Assembly: GCA_021234155.1 (NCBI GenBank)
Contig: JAJEKV010000025.1
Coordinates: 3,807,773-3,871,772 of the forward strand
Origin: Isoetes taiwanensis
Lineage: Eukaryota > Streptophyta > Lycopodiopsida > Isoetales > Isoetaceae
Reading direction: 5' to 3'
Length of the DNA stretch: 64,000 bases
Shown: positions 33,087-45,381 of the stretch, one piece after another
Numbering within the stretch: position 1 is the first letter of the stretch
Layout: each line of letters opens with the position of its first letter
Notes under the pieces: generated by a model
Database searches by the model: none
Told to the model about the DNA's origin: nothing
Seen by the model: the letters and a program-made list of their open reading frames with translations, nothing else
Made by a program: the position numbers and the translations under genes

Positions 33087-34289
33087 TGGAGTCTAGGTGG
33101 CATGTTCCACCTTGGCATGTTGGAACCTAGGTGGCATTATGGAACCTAGGTGGTGTGCTTGAGCCACCTTGGCATGTTTGAGCCTAGGTGGCATGTTGGA
33201 GCCCGCATGGCATGTTTGAGCCACCTTGGCATGCTTGAGTCTAAGTGGCACGCTGGAGCCCAAGGGGGCATGTTTGAGCCATCTTGGCATGTTGGAATGT
33301 GGCATGTTTTAGGTGGCATGTTGGAATGTGGCATGTTGGCACCTAGGTGGCATGTTTAAGCCAGCTTGGCATCTCAGAGCCTAGGTGGCCAGCTTGGCAT
33401 GTCAGAGCCTAGGTGGCGTGTTTGAGACACCTTGGCATGCTTGAGCCACCTTGGCATGATTGAGCCTAGGTGGCATGTTGGAGCCCGTGTGGCATGTTTG
33501 AGCCACCTTGGCATGTTTGAGCCTAGGTGGCATGTTGGAGACTAGGTGGCATGTTTGATCCTAGATGGCATGTTGGAGCCAACTTGGCATGTTTGAGTCA
33601 AGCGTTAGAGCCATCTTGGAGCATGTTTGAGCCACCTTGGCATGTTAGAGCCTAGGTGGCATGTTGGAGCCTCAAGTGGTATGTTTGAGCCACCTTGGCA
33701 TGTTTGAGTCTAGGTGGCATGTTGTAGCCCGTGTGGCATGTTTGAGCCTAGATGGCATGTTGGAGCCTAGATGGCACGTTGGAACCCACGTGGCATGTTT
33801 GCGCATAGCTGGCATATTGGAGCCTAGGTGGTGTGTTTCAGCCATCTAGGCATGTTTGAGCGACCTTGGCATATTAGGTGGCATGTTGGAGCCTAGGTGG
33901 CATGTTGGAATCTAGGTGGCATGTTAGAGCCTAGGTGGCATGTTTGAGCCTAGGTGGCATGTTGGAGCCTAGGTGGCGTGCTTGAGCCACGTTGGCATGT
34001 TTGTGCCTAGGTGGAATGTTGGAGCCTAGGTGGCCTGCTTGAGCTACCTTGGCATGTTTTTGCCTAGGTGGTATGTTGGAGCCCGCATGGCATGTTTGAG
34101 CCACCTTGGCATGTTAGGTGGCATGTTGGAGCCATCTTGGCATGTTTGAGCCTAGGTGGCATGTTGGAGCCTAGGTGGCATATTGGATTCTAGGTGGCAT
34201 GTTGGAGCCACCTTGGCATGTTGAAGCCCAGGTGGCAGTTGGAGCCACCTTGGCATGTTGAGCCTAGGTGGCATGTTAGAGTCTAGGTC
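33087..34289. repeat. 19-bp minisatellite with alternating near-inverse units, unit A
   Basis: About 60 units near 19 bp. Two forms alternate: GAGCCTAGGTGGCATGTTG and GAGCCACCTTGGCATGTTT. Their centres GCCTAGGTGGC and GCCACCTTGGC are almost reverse complements, so neighbouring units can pair. Occasional short units (AGGTGGCATGTTG) and changed tails (CATCTCA, GTCAGA) occur. All open frames here are by-products of the repeat. Confidence 0.9.
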
Positions 34290-35196
34290 TAGTCAAAACT
34301 TGACCTTGCTTACTTGGCATGCCATGTCACCACTTGGAATGCCACATCATCTTTTCCATGCTGTTTGTTGGTGCTACAAGGGTAACAATATGCACTATCA
34401 AATCTTGGCCACTTGTGGCAAGAGGAGCAGTCCATAACATGAACACTACATTTTTTGCATCGAGATGGAGACAAACACGCCCCAGAGTTTGCATATCGTC
34501 ATTATCATGTCCACATCACCCATATCTTGCCATGTCACCAAAACTTTGCCACATCACCCCATGGAAAAGCAAAGTTGCACATTTTTGGATTTTTGGGCTA
34601 GTCAAAAATCGGCATTGCTTATTTGGCATGACATGTCAAATGGCATGCCACATAATCATGTGCATGTCAACTGTGACTTCTCGACTTGGTCAAAATATGG
34701 TATTGCTTAGACAGCTAAGTTTGGTAAGTGTACGCCTAACTTAGATAAGATTAGCAATACTACATATATAAGTTTCATCTTTGGTTTCGTCTTAAATTGA
34801 CGGTTTAAGCAAACTTCTATCAGGTTATCAACATGATGGTTTATTTATACATAGAAATTTTCTACCTTACTTTATGTTCTCTTTGTGCCAGATGATCCTT
34901 GCTATGACCTTGCTATATCATGACATGCGCATCTACAATGCCGTAAACACGCATTAATGATATAAAATTGTGAGACAAAGCCAATTAAAGAAAATGCCAT
35001 AGAAAATTGTGAGAAAGCCAATTAAAAAAAAAAGACAAATAAACGGCCGAGATGTGGTCAGAATTAATGGCTTGGATTTTGATCCAGAGCCTATTGTTCT
35101 ATTGGTCAACTGAATTCTCGCCTTGCCACTCGGCATGCCCGGTTTGTTCCTGCTTTCATCTTCCTCATCCTCCAGCGTTCTTCATCCTCATCTTCG
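34290..35196. repeat. AT-rich tail of the duplicated unit, A
   Basis: Begins TAGTCAAAACTTGACC, with dispersed TTGGCATGCCATGTCAC-type motifs to about 34,680, then AT-rich DNA ending GCTTTCATCTTCCTCATCC. It is repeated in units C and D. No gene. Confidence 0.7.
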
Positions 35197-38100
35197 GCCT
35201 TTGCATATCTGCCCACTGCTATGGTCGCTGGCACTTGTCCAAAGAATTCGGATTTTGCATAATCCAGCAGGATGATTCTGGATACTTCAGTGCATAGGAT
35301 AGAAGAGTCATTGAACCTCTCTTACGGTTCTTTTTGCCAAAGCAAAGCGTCCTAAAAAAACAAAAACCACAGCTCCTTAAAAAAATAACAGTGGACGTTC
35401 CTTGTCCACTTAAAAAACAACACCGTTAGTTAGTAAAACCACACCTCCACAGATCTACATGTAGAAATCTCCGAATAAAGGACATGTGGACCTAAGAAAA
35501 CTATACTTTTCAACAGTGGACCAAAACGCGGGGTGAGTGTGTAAGTGATTCCAAGCCCTTGTCATCCCTTGCTCTTAATTATATAACAAGTTCAAATATG
35601 GAACAATGCAACGCAAGTAAACATACCTCTTGCAAACTGAAAGTCTAATCTTTTAGCCAAGTAAAACAGTGTGCGCGTTTGTGTGATCTCTACAAAACAT
35701 TTCTGATTTATCTTTAGAGCCTTCTTTGGTCATTTTCAATTGTACCGTGATACCTTTTCTCATCCTCTTCGTAATTGTTTACTAATGCACACAAGAACCA
35801 AAGGCAATAAACTTGCACAGAAGCTCATTGATGAATTACTCACGCGTGTGCCAAATGGAACCTTGAAACACAGTAATTTCATGTTTAGCTTATGGATCCT
35901 TAGATTTATATGTTTGGCACGAAATTTTCATGGGCTCTTGGAGGGACCTATAAAAATGGTTCCATTGGTGCACTGAATGCATCGAAGCTGCTAGAGTCAT
36001 TTTCAAATACCCTGATACGCTTGAAGGGACACATTCTTGCGCAAATGGTTAGATCTACTGCCGTCTCTATTATCAGGACTAAAAGCTGATGGTATTCTTG
36101 CTACTGAGGTGGTAGGCGTCAGTAAAAGTGTCTTTGGGACTTCCTTTAAGTCTTTGTTTTCTTCAGTTGCTTCAATGCAAAATTAGAGCTTGGAGATGTA
36201 GGAAAGACTTTGGCATGTATGTTGTTTTGAATGTGCATGTTGTCAGGTTATTGAAAGAAGCGATTGATTATTATCTATTAGACCAAATATGTCCTTAATA
36301 ATATGCTTGAATTTAATGAATACATAAGTCTTTTAGAAGCTAAACCTTAATGAATAAGTAGTTATAAACTTTGTATTGTGGAGAAGAACTATAAGATCAA
36401 CAAGGTTGTGTGTCAGCAGATTTTTGGAGGCAATGAATTGACAACATCTGAAATAGTTGATTGGAAAACAAAACATTTCTAAAAACAGATTTTCATGAAT
36501 TGGAGTTTAGGAAATGAACCTATTGTATGGGCATTTTAGAAGACGTAAATATAAACTAGGCTTTTTAAGCTTTTCTATGCATTCTGACAGTTAGACTATG
36601 ACATTCAGATATCCAATTGTCTTTTACAAAAGGAATGATTTCGATCACGTGTTTTTTTCTTAATTTATTATGTACAAAAGATTATAAAGGCAGTACAAAG
36701 AAGAGCATTACAGAGGAGTGAGGCATCGTAGAGGACTGAGACAGAGACAATACTAGAAGATTCACACCATTGGCAGGTAAAATCCTAGACTATTCATGAT
36801 AAAATTGGCACTTTTCTGAGAAGTTTTTAAACAGAATAAGATCTTGCCTCTATGGTGCGGATCCAAAAACACATGCAATTTGAGTCTGTGCACACATGGC
36901 ATTTGATGGAATCCCTGCATATGGTCTTAATATGCTCCACCATTCCATATTATTTTGTCTTGATGGGATCATAAACAAATGAGTAAATGAGAATGGCCCA
37001 GGCTCTTGATTTTACTTGGATCAGATGAGCTTGGAAATTTGAACCTCTTTGCAGAGCAATTATTATGTCCTTCCATTCAATTGTCTTATTCTTTCTTTCC
37101 TTTATTCAGGCCATTTCAACATTTTCTTTCTTTTATTCAGGCCATTTTGTTTGAGTTTGCAGATAGAGAACTGGCCCATTCATGTACCATGCCAAGCAGA
37201 GCCGAAGTTTCTGGAAATCGGGAAAGACCATTTACAAGGTCGAACAAGGACAAGGGAGGAGGAAACAATAAAGAAGATGTCAGATAAATATTAGTAACAA
37301 ATTACTAGACAAAAAAAGGTTTGCACTTTTAGAGCCGTTTAACTTACTTTATTTTTAGTACTTGCTTTTTCTTCTGTGTAAATGCATGCATTATAGCATA
37401 GTGATTTGTTATCATTGACATGAGAAACTGTTAAAGAAGATGGCAGCTATAAAGAAAGATGGTATTGTGGAGCTTAATAATGCCACGGTTCTATTGCGAT
37501 AGCAATAGAACCGACATTCCTTAGATGGGGACGCCCCTTTTTGCACTCCCTATTTATTCAGTCTCTTTCATTGTTTCATCATCGGCGTTCTCTTGAGCTA
37601 GTTGTTTCATCTTCTCTATCCTACCAGTTTCCCTCACCCTCCCTCCCTTGATGGTTTGTCTGCATTTGATCATATCCGCGTTTTTCTTTTTTCGTTATCC
37701 CTTTCCATTTCTTTTCCTTTTTAGTCCGCTAACCATCTCCGTCTTTGGTTTCCATACTTTGGGTCGCTCTGCAGCCTCTAAATGTTCCATGATTTCCTTT
37801 CTATGTTTTTTATGGTGCATATGTTCTTATTCTTTAGTTTTCTCGGTGTGGCATTGTAGCTTCCCAGGCCTACTTATTTTATTCTTCTCGGAGTCTGTAT
37901 AATCTTCTATATTTTTTGGGTCGTTTTGCAGCCCTTGATATTCTTTGTGCTTTCTTTCTTCTTTGGAAACACATATGTTCTCATTTTCCATTTTTCTCGA
38001 TGTGGCTCTGTTGCCTCCACGTCTTCTTATCTTTTCATTCTTTCTCTATGTGGCTGTGGCCTCCGTGACTTAATTTTTGTTCATTTTTTCTCGGACAGTA

Positions 38101-39784
38101 TTACTATTCATTTTCACATGCGTATTGTTTTGTGGCTCTGTGGTTGACAGCTTGCCTGCATAGTTTTCTTTTTCTCGATGTGGCGCTGTAGCCTCCGAGA
38201 AAGTATTTATTCATTTTCTCCTCGGCGTGGCGCTATAGCCTCTGAGGCCGCACTAATTGGATGTTCGTTCACGCAATGGTTTATTTTCGCGAACAGTTCC
38301 CGGTTGGTCGGCTGTTGTTTCTTCCTCGGCGTGGCCCTGGAGCCTCCGAGTGCTATTATTCTTGATTTTTGCGCTTTGGCACATGCCTATGCCTAAAGCT
38401 TTTGACTTTGTAACGGGTCATTCTCTTGTTTAGACTTTCCATTGCAGGTCAGTTTCTTGCAGTTCTCTTGGTTGTCAGCGCCATCATGTGATATACCAAC
38501 TCACTTCTCGGCGGACCTATGCTAACGATTGTGAAGATCTCTCAGTTCTCGGAGGGCGAGGGGTCGAGCTCCTTGGGGATGCCTGGCCATCGTGTTTGTT
38601 TCAAAAGCATTTCTCGGTTGATTTGTGCTAGGGGTCGAGCTTCAACCTTTAGCGCGATGTATTCAAGTTGTCTCCATTCTAGTTCGGGTGCTGCAAGCAT
38701 TGGATGAGAGCATTAGTGATCGTTCTCATTAGGGCTTTCCTCGAAAACCTGCAAGGGCGGGGTTTTTCAGCCCAATGAGAAGGTGGCGAGAGTTTTTCTT
38801 ACCTTTGCGCGCTTAAGCAGCTGATGGTCTACACTTTATCTTGTTTCCTTCATTTACATCGTGCTCTCAATGATTGTCTAGTTTTGGAGCACATTTATCA
38901 AACATTTATATCCCTAGTAGGGGGATCAATTTGTACTCAGTGATTTTCAAAGAGCTCAATGAGAACACCACTTCACTAAGTGCAGAAATGTTGCCAGTCT
39001 CTGGCATCCCGGAGGCAATTTGCCATGGAGAAGGAACTAAAGATGAAGAGAGAAAGATCCAGCATTGTAAATTGCCATGCTGATTCTTAAGACCCGCGAA
39101 GATGTCCAGCCATTTATTGCCATTGGCAAACATTCTCAGATGCATGAAAACCGAACTGTTTTTTCTTTTGAAACATCTTCTAGCAACACCTTAAAACTAA
39201 GATTTTGTAGGAATGTGGGTGTCGTGTTCGACTTGCAGCGCAGGAAAACTTTTAGCAATTTGTCATGGCATCGAGTCTTGAAGTTTACCCTATGGGAGGG
39301 GATCCAAAGGTCCTAGCTGGATGTAAGAAGAAGCTTATCAAAGGTTAGGATATATAAGAGATAATTTAGTTGTATTAATTCCCTGAGCATATTTAACATA
39401 TAGGTGTTATTTACAGACATGATAAAAAACAAAGGCTTTTTGCCTTCAAGCCGATCAGAGATTCCAATATAAAGGAAGTAGTTAAAATTGATAACAAACT
39501 CCTTATTAGTTGCATGTACAGAAGCATGCGGTGAATTATCTGTGCCTTTCCAAGCCCAAGCTTTGAATGCAAACCCTCTTGCCTATGGTATGCTTTTCTT
39601 GCATCGCAGGCTTTAATGTATCTTTGCCAATGATTAATTGACATAGCTGCCTGGGCATGTCAATTAATCATTGACATTACAATAAGCGATTATTATATCT
39701 TCCCTAGATATTAAACCAATAATTGATAAGGTATCAAGTGGTTTGATAAGGAACAAGATTGGGGACTAGTGAATGCGTGACCTC
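35197..39784. other. Region between units A and the LINE; no gene recognised
   Basis: Four and a half kilobases of AT-rich DNA with short frames only. Coding-like scraps such as SVIFKELNENTTSLSAEMLP near 38,930 and IDELLTRVPNGTLKHSNF near 35,830 are not identifiable and lack convincing splice context. A dispersed hairpin repeat at 37,750-38,350 is listed separately. Confidence 0.5.
37750..38350. repeat. Dispersed hairpin motif CTCGGCGTGGC...GCCTCCGAG
   Basis: Copies start near 37,841, 37,996, 38,042, 38,174, 38,220 and 38,324; looser forms sit near 37,760 and 37,920. The best copies (CTCGATGTGGCGCTGTAGCC then TCCGAG; CCTCGGCGTGGCGCTATAGC then CTCTGAGG) have complementary ends and are separated by T-rich ATTCATTTTCT-like spacers. 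Not a known family to me. Confidence 0.55.
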
Positions 39785-40801
39785 ATCAGAGAGGTGCACT
39801 CTGGGCTGCTTTGAGATCCAAACTAGTTCGACTGGGGGCTCATGTTGCATGGTTGTTGGTGGGTGACTTCAATATAGTGGAGTTAGAAGTTGATCGGTGC
39901 GGCAGAGGATCAGAAATCATCCAAGGCTTTGAACGTGAACAAAGGCAACGCTTGATGCATGACTGTGGTTTGGTAGAGGTGGATGGTGATGGAATCTTCA
40001 CTTGGTGCAATGGCTGGCTTGGAGCTGGTAGAGCATATGCACGTCATGACATGGGATATTATAATGCATTGGCAGCTATATATTTGCATAATTTCTCTCG
40101 CCAAAACATGCTTGACAGCTCTATTTCAGATCATAATCCGCAGTATTTCTCTTGTTCTTAGGATGGGCGCATAGCAGGATCAAGACTTATTTCAAGTTAA
40201 ACACTTCATACTTGAAGGATGAGGAGTTTAAAAATGGATGCAAGCAAGCCTAGTCCTCTGCATTTGTGAGAAGGAAAGGAATGGCTGGGATTGTTGATGC
40301 TCTAGCTGCCGTGAAGTTCTTTGCTAAGAATTGGGATCATCAGCGAGTTGCTGTTAATCGCGGGATTTTGATTGCTCTGTACCAACAATTGGTGGCTTGT
40401 AGGTCTGTTGTACCATCAGATGCCCAGCAGGAGAAGCAGATTTTGGCCAGCATTAGACAGATGGAAGCTGAGCAAGTTCATCACGCTTGAGTTAATGTGG
40501 GCCTGCAATGGTTCAAAGAGGGGGATCGCTGCACATGCTTCTTTTTTAGAGCTGCGAAAATTCGGAGACAAGCTTCTGCGATGGTGTCTCTCCAAGTTCA
40601 AGATGGGCCTCTCATCTCTGATCCTGAGCAACTTAAGTTCTTTCTGCATGGCCACTTTTCTTCCTTTTTTGCTTCTCGTCGCCTTCCCTTCCAATCAGAT
40701 TTTCAGGAGGCATTACTGGCAAAGATACATCCTATTATATCTGAGGAGCAAAGAGCTACTCTAGGAGCAGAGATTACGGGTATGATTTAGCAGATGCTAC
40801 C
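39785..40801 (+). pseudogene. L1-type LINE fragment: AP endonuclease end and linker, truncated before RT
   Basis: LLVGDFNIVELEVDRCG carries the endonuclease GDFN motif. GLVEVDGDGIFTWCNGW and the later DSSISDHNP (SDH motif, about 40,118-40,135) complete the C-terminal half of an APE-like endonuclease. The linker to RT follows: FKEGDRCTCFFFRAAKIRR, EQLKFFLHGHFSSFFAS and FQEALLAKIHPIISEEQRAT. The frame changes at least twice and the N-terminal endonuclease residues are missing. Reverse transcriptase would begin just downstream, but the sequence is replaced by unit B at about 40,802. Confidence 0.8.
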
Positions 40802-41178
40802 TCCATTACTTTGTGTATGATGACCGGATGTCAGTAAGCGTTCAATATGCCATAACTTCGATGAACTGGGGTGCAAGATTGCTGACAATATTGTCTGGCA
40901 ATCCATGAAGTTTGACTACTTCACGAAGGAAAATATCAGTTGTTCCTTCATTGGTTATAGTGATGTCGCAGGGAATAAAATGAGCCATCTTAGAGAAGCG
41001 ATCAACAATGACTATGATGGCATCATATCCCTGAGAGAGTGGCAGTTCCGGATTAAAAGCCATAGAAATACTCTTCCAAAGACCATTTGGAACAGGCAGT
41101 GGCTGAAGAAGACCATGAGGAAAATGTCACCTTCATTCAACAACAGATATCATAGGATCGAACAAAAACTTCGACAGA
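40802..41178 (-). pseudogene. Ty3/gypsy integrase fragment, unit B
   Basis: Matches 29,668-30,045 of unit A, with the same Asp-to-Asn change in IVSNLAPQF. The join to the LINE lies in CTCCATTACTTTG, where unit A reads GTCCATTACTTTG, so about 11 bp of shared sequence sits at the breakpoint. Confidence 0.8.
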
Positions 41179-43440
41179 GCGACTAAGCCTAGACTACCAA
41201 TACTGCAGACTAATAAGTTCAAGAGACTTGGCTACTCCAAATATGCATTAGGGTTGAAATATCATTGCATTCATGCTTGCCCAAATGATTGTGTGTTGTA
41301 CCGGAATGCATATGCAACATTACATGAGTGCCCAAAATGCAAGGAACCACGTTATAACATGGATATGAAGAAGAAAATTATTCCTAGAAGAGTTTTGCGA
41401 CATCTACCCATTACTCCCCGTTTGCAATACATATTTCATTCTCCATCTTTGTCAGCATTAATGGATTTTCATGTGACACATCGAAGTAATGATAGTTTTA
41501 AGAATCCCAGCAGATGCAGAAGCTATGAAACATATAGAAGATAAGTGGCAGGTATTTAAGGATGGACCACGCAATTTAAGTCTTGCTATTGGAATGGATG
41601 GGATTTGTCCATTTGGAACATTGTCATCAAAATATAGCGTGTGGCCTATAGTTGTGATCAACTACAACATTCCACCATTGGAAAGAACTAAAACTTGTGC
41701 ATCTACTAGATCCCATGAATATCTTCAAGAATGTTGGGCAATCACTCTGGAAACATTTGACAGGGGATTGGGAGAAGTTAAGTGCCAGAAGGGATTTACA
41801 GAATTGTAATATAATGTGTACTTTGTGGCCTATTGAAGAGGAGGGCAAAGCCATTAGGACCCCAGGCACCTTGGGTTCTAAGCAAAAATCGAAAGTTACA
41901 AGTAACCAATATTCTATCCAAAATGCGCACCCCCACTGGCTATAGCGCTTCACTCCGTAAAACCTTCACAAAAGATGGTGACCTAAGCGGGTTGAAGTCC
42001 CATGATTGGCATAAATTGATACAGGTATTGACTTTGTATTAAATATCTTGTGACGTATTTTTTAATTGTGTTTTTGCTGCATTCTAGCACATTCTTCCAT
42101 GTGCAATTGAGAATTGTCTTACAAGTAACGCTCGTGCTATTATATATCGACTTGGAAAATTTGCAAGGTATGACACAAAACACGTTTTAGTGGTATATTT
42201 TCAATTATATTATTAACAAATAGCAAGTTTGTACATAGATTGGTCTCAATGAAAGAGATTAGCTTAGACGATATTTCAACAATGGAGCGAGAGTTCCCTA
42301 CAAGTTTTTTTGACCTTCAAGTACACTTATTGATTCATCTACCAGAAGAGACTCGACTTGTTGGACCAGCTCCAAGTCAATGGATGTTCTTTTTAGAACG
42401 GTACATGAAAATTTTGAAAACTTACGTTCGACAAATGGCTAGGCCTGAGGGGTCTATGGCCGAGGGTCATTTGCTTCATGAAACATTGTTCTTTCTAAAT
42501 GAAGCCACATTTTCAATACACAAAGTTGCCCCAAAGGTTTGGAATGACGAGGAGTATAAGGAAGTAGTAGAAGAGGTCTTACAAGGTCATGGAGTGCTTC
42601 GCAAATTGAATGAGGAAATGTTTGAAGAAATAACTAAGTTTGTATTAAAATATGGAGGGAGAGATATAAACGTGCTAAAGAGGAAAGAGAGGCAGTCAAA
42701 AGAGAATTTGCATATAATAGTATACATCTTGGCCAAAAACATATTCTATATCCAGAGTCTTTGGAAGAATTGCCTGAGGATATGACTCATGATTGGTTGC
42801 TTGAAGCAATGGAAGATGCACGAGATAAAAGAGAGGATGTTCCAAATGATGACTTCAACATTGCACTTGGATGTGTTAAAAAGGTATAATTTTCTATTTA
42901 TTGTCAGTGTGTGTTACATACATATGTTTCATTTCTCGTATCCTTCTAAAATGCAGGCTCGTTTTCACAATTCAATGTGGGCTTATGGAAAATATCTTCG
43001 GACTGTAGAGGTCGGCAAAGGTCGCTTGACATATAACTGTGGAATTTCTTCTCAATTTGAACAAAAATGTCAACCCAGTAAACGTGATCGACAACCGATT
43101 ACCGGTGACCTTAATTATGTTGGGCAAATTACTGATATTATTGATGTTGACTTCCGTTCATTTCATGTAACCATCTTGAGGGCAAAATGGTCCAAAGTTG
43201 TTTATAGAGGCAGAAATCAGACCATGAGATCACATCCTTCAGGTTTCTACCAAATTGATTCAACACAGGTTCTTGGAGAGATGAATGAACCATTTGTTAC
43301 CCTAAACAAGTTGAACATATTTTCTTTTTTGAAAACCCTGTTAACCCAATATGGTGGATTGTAGTCCATGTTGTACCAAAGCGCAGATGTCTGATTGCTA
43401 CTACTACATTAGAGCTTAGCAATGATGATCAAGAAGATGA
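41179..43440 (+). pseudogene. CACTA transposase remnant, unit B
   Basis: The same deleted transposase as in unit A, with the best preserved frames of the set. Tnp2 start: CVLYRNAYATLHECPKCKEP, then a shift near 41,475. DUF4218: 42,240-42,785 in one frame, including PSQWMFFLERYMKILKTYVR and ALCVNEAT-equivalent FFLNEATFS. DUF4216: about 42,955-43,364 (GRLTYNCGISSQFEQKCQP, RAKWSKVVYRGRNQT). An intron from the GTATAA donor near 42,884 to ATGCAG near 42,956 separates the last two parts. One further shift near 43,290 hides the ending that unit C shows in frame (EHIFFFENPVNPIWWIVVHV). Confidence 0.8.
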
Positions 43441-43459
43441 TTGATGATATCTTGACTTC

Positions 43460-44125
43460 TCGAATAATTTCTTATCGCCTTGTCACTTTAAAGTTAGTTT
43501 ATTGGCACTTATTTGTCATCTTATTGTCACTTCAAAATCTATTTATTGTTATTTTATTATCGCCATTATTGACACTTTGATGCCAACTTATTGTCAATTT
43601 ATATTCACTTTTTGTCACCTTATTCTCTCCCTTTTGTCACATTTGAGGCACTCTATTGGCACACTATTGACACATTTGTGCCACGTTTTTCTCAACATCT
43701 TTATCAAAGTTATGACATTTTATTGTCACACTATATAATGGTCAAATTTATATCATTTCTTTGTCACTACTTCATTCTAAAGTTGACATATTTTTGGCAC
43801 ATGGTTTTATCAAAACTTTGTCAATCTATTGTCATAGTTGTGTCATTTGTTGCCACATTATAGTCGTCGACTTAAGCATTTGTTTGTCATCACTCTTGTC
43901 AGTATTAAGTCAATTTATTGTCAAATTTTTGATACATGGTTTTGTCATAACCATATCATTCTATTGTGACATTATAGTCACATTTAAACCATCTTTTTGT
44001 CACTTTCTTTTATCACTATCGCATTACTCTATTGTCACATTTATTGTCATTTGGATTTCACTATTTTGGTCATTTTTATTGTCACTTTTATATCAGCTTT
44101 TGGACATAATATTTTAGTGACAAAA
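43460..44125. repeat. TTGTCA-motif array, unit B
   Basis: Copy of the unit A array with small indels; same motif density, ending at TTTAGTGACAAAAAAA. Confidence 0.65.
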
Positions 44126-44157
44126 AAAAAAAATGACAATAAATCATTGTTCTCTTG

Positions 44158-44938
44158 TAGGGAGGAGGGAGGGAGGGAGGGAGGGAGGGAGGGAGAGAGA
44201 GAGTTGGAGTCTAGGTGGCATGTTCCACCTTGGCATGTTGGAACCTAGGTGGCATTATGGAACCTAGGTGGTGTGCTTGAGCCACCTTGGCATGTTTGAG
44301 CCTAGGTGGCATGTTGGAGCCCGCATGGCATGTTTGAGCCACCTTGGCATGATTGAGTCTAAGTGGCACGTTGGAGCCCAAGGGGCATGTTTGAGCCATC
44401 TTGGCATGTTGGAATGTGGCATGTTTTAGGTGGCATGTTGGAATGTGGCATGTTGGCACCTAGGTGGCATGTTTAAGCCAGCTTGGCATCTCAGAGCCTA
44501 GGTGGCCAGCTTGGCATGTCAGAGCCTAGGTGGCGTGTTTGAGACACCTTGGCATGCTTGAGCCACCTTGGCATGATTGAGCCTAGGTGGCATGTTGGAG
44601 CCCGTGTGGCATGTTTGAGCCACCTTGGCATGTTTGGGCCTAGGTGGCATGTTGGAGACTAGGTGGCATGTTGGATGCTAGATGACATGTTGGAACCCAC
44701 TTGGCATGTTTGAGCTGCGTGTTAGAGCCATCTTGGCATGTTTGAGCCACCTTGGCATGTTAGAGCCTAGGTGGCATGTTGGAGCCTGCGTGGCATGTTT
44801 GAGCCACCTTGGCATGTTTGAGCCTAGATGGCATGTTGGAGCCTAGATGGCACGCTGGAACCCACGGCATGTTTGGCGATAGTCGGCATATTGGAGCCTA
44901 GGTGGTGTGTTTCTGACCATCTAGGCATGTTTGAGCGA
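44158..44938. repeat. Purine tract and truncated 19-bp minisatellite, unit B
   Basis: GGGA tract at 44,158-44,206, then about 38 units of the 19-bp minisatellite. The array stops abruptly after GGCATGTTTGAGCGA at 44,938, where unit A continues with CCTTGGCATATTAGG; the insert with GATCCC-type repeats begins there. Confidence 0.85.
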
Positions 44939-45240
44939 ATCGGTCCAGAATCCGGGTGCCGGAGATCCCGAGGAGGGGATCGACGGTGGATATCGGCCAG
45001 ATTAACCAAATGTAATCGCGGGGATCCCGGAGGAGGGGATCGCGGGATGATCCATGGCAGGGGGATCTCCGAGGCGAATTTACCGAGATTGCACGGGGTT
45101 TTGATGGCGGGATGGACCGTCCGACGCGGGCGTGTGCCGCCGACTCGTAATCCGGTCTCTCCCCAACGGACCGTCGAGGCGACCCGGGATCCCTGAGGAT
45201 TTCGGTATATTTATCTCCCGGGATCACCGATAAGGAACAA
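44939..45240. repeat. GC-rich block with GATCCC...GGGATC repeats, block 3
   Basis: GGAGATCCCGAGGAGGGGAT and GGGATCCCGGAGGAGGGGAT recur here, clearly the same family as the blocks at 3.9-4.4 kb and 5.5-5.75 kb, in a GC-rich setting with no gene. Confidence 0.6.
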
Positions 45241-45320
45241 AATATTTTACCCCGGTTATTGTGATTCCATCGCAAAAAATTCCATCCCGCGGAATCACCA
45301 GCCGGAGACCCCGCTTATCC
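45225..45320. repeat. Inverted repeat, left arm
   Basis: AAAATATTTTACCCCGGTTA, TTGTGATTCCATCGC and ATCCCGCGGAATCACCAGCC are found as reverse complements at 47,430-47,505 (GATGGAATCACAATAACCGG, GGTAAAAATATTTTG). The two arms enclose about 2.1 kb. Confidence 0.6.
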
Positions 45321-45381
45321 GTATCGCAGCCCCCTCATATCCGTAGACCGGGGGTCGCCAGTCAATTATAACCTTCCTGTG

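Noticed and set aside
33093..34290. Open frames in the 19-bp minisatellite (also 44.2-44.9, 57.5-58.7 and 61.9-63.1 kb)
   Set aside because: They are translations of tandem repeats on both strands with repeating HLGM/PRW-type words, not genes.
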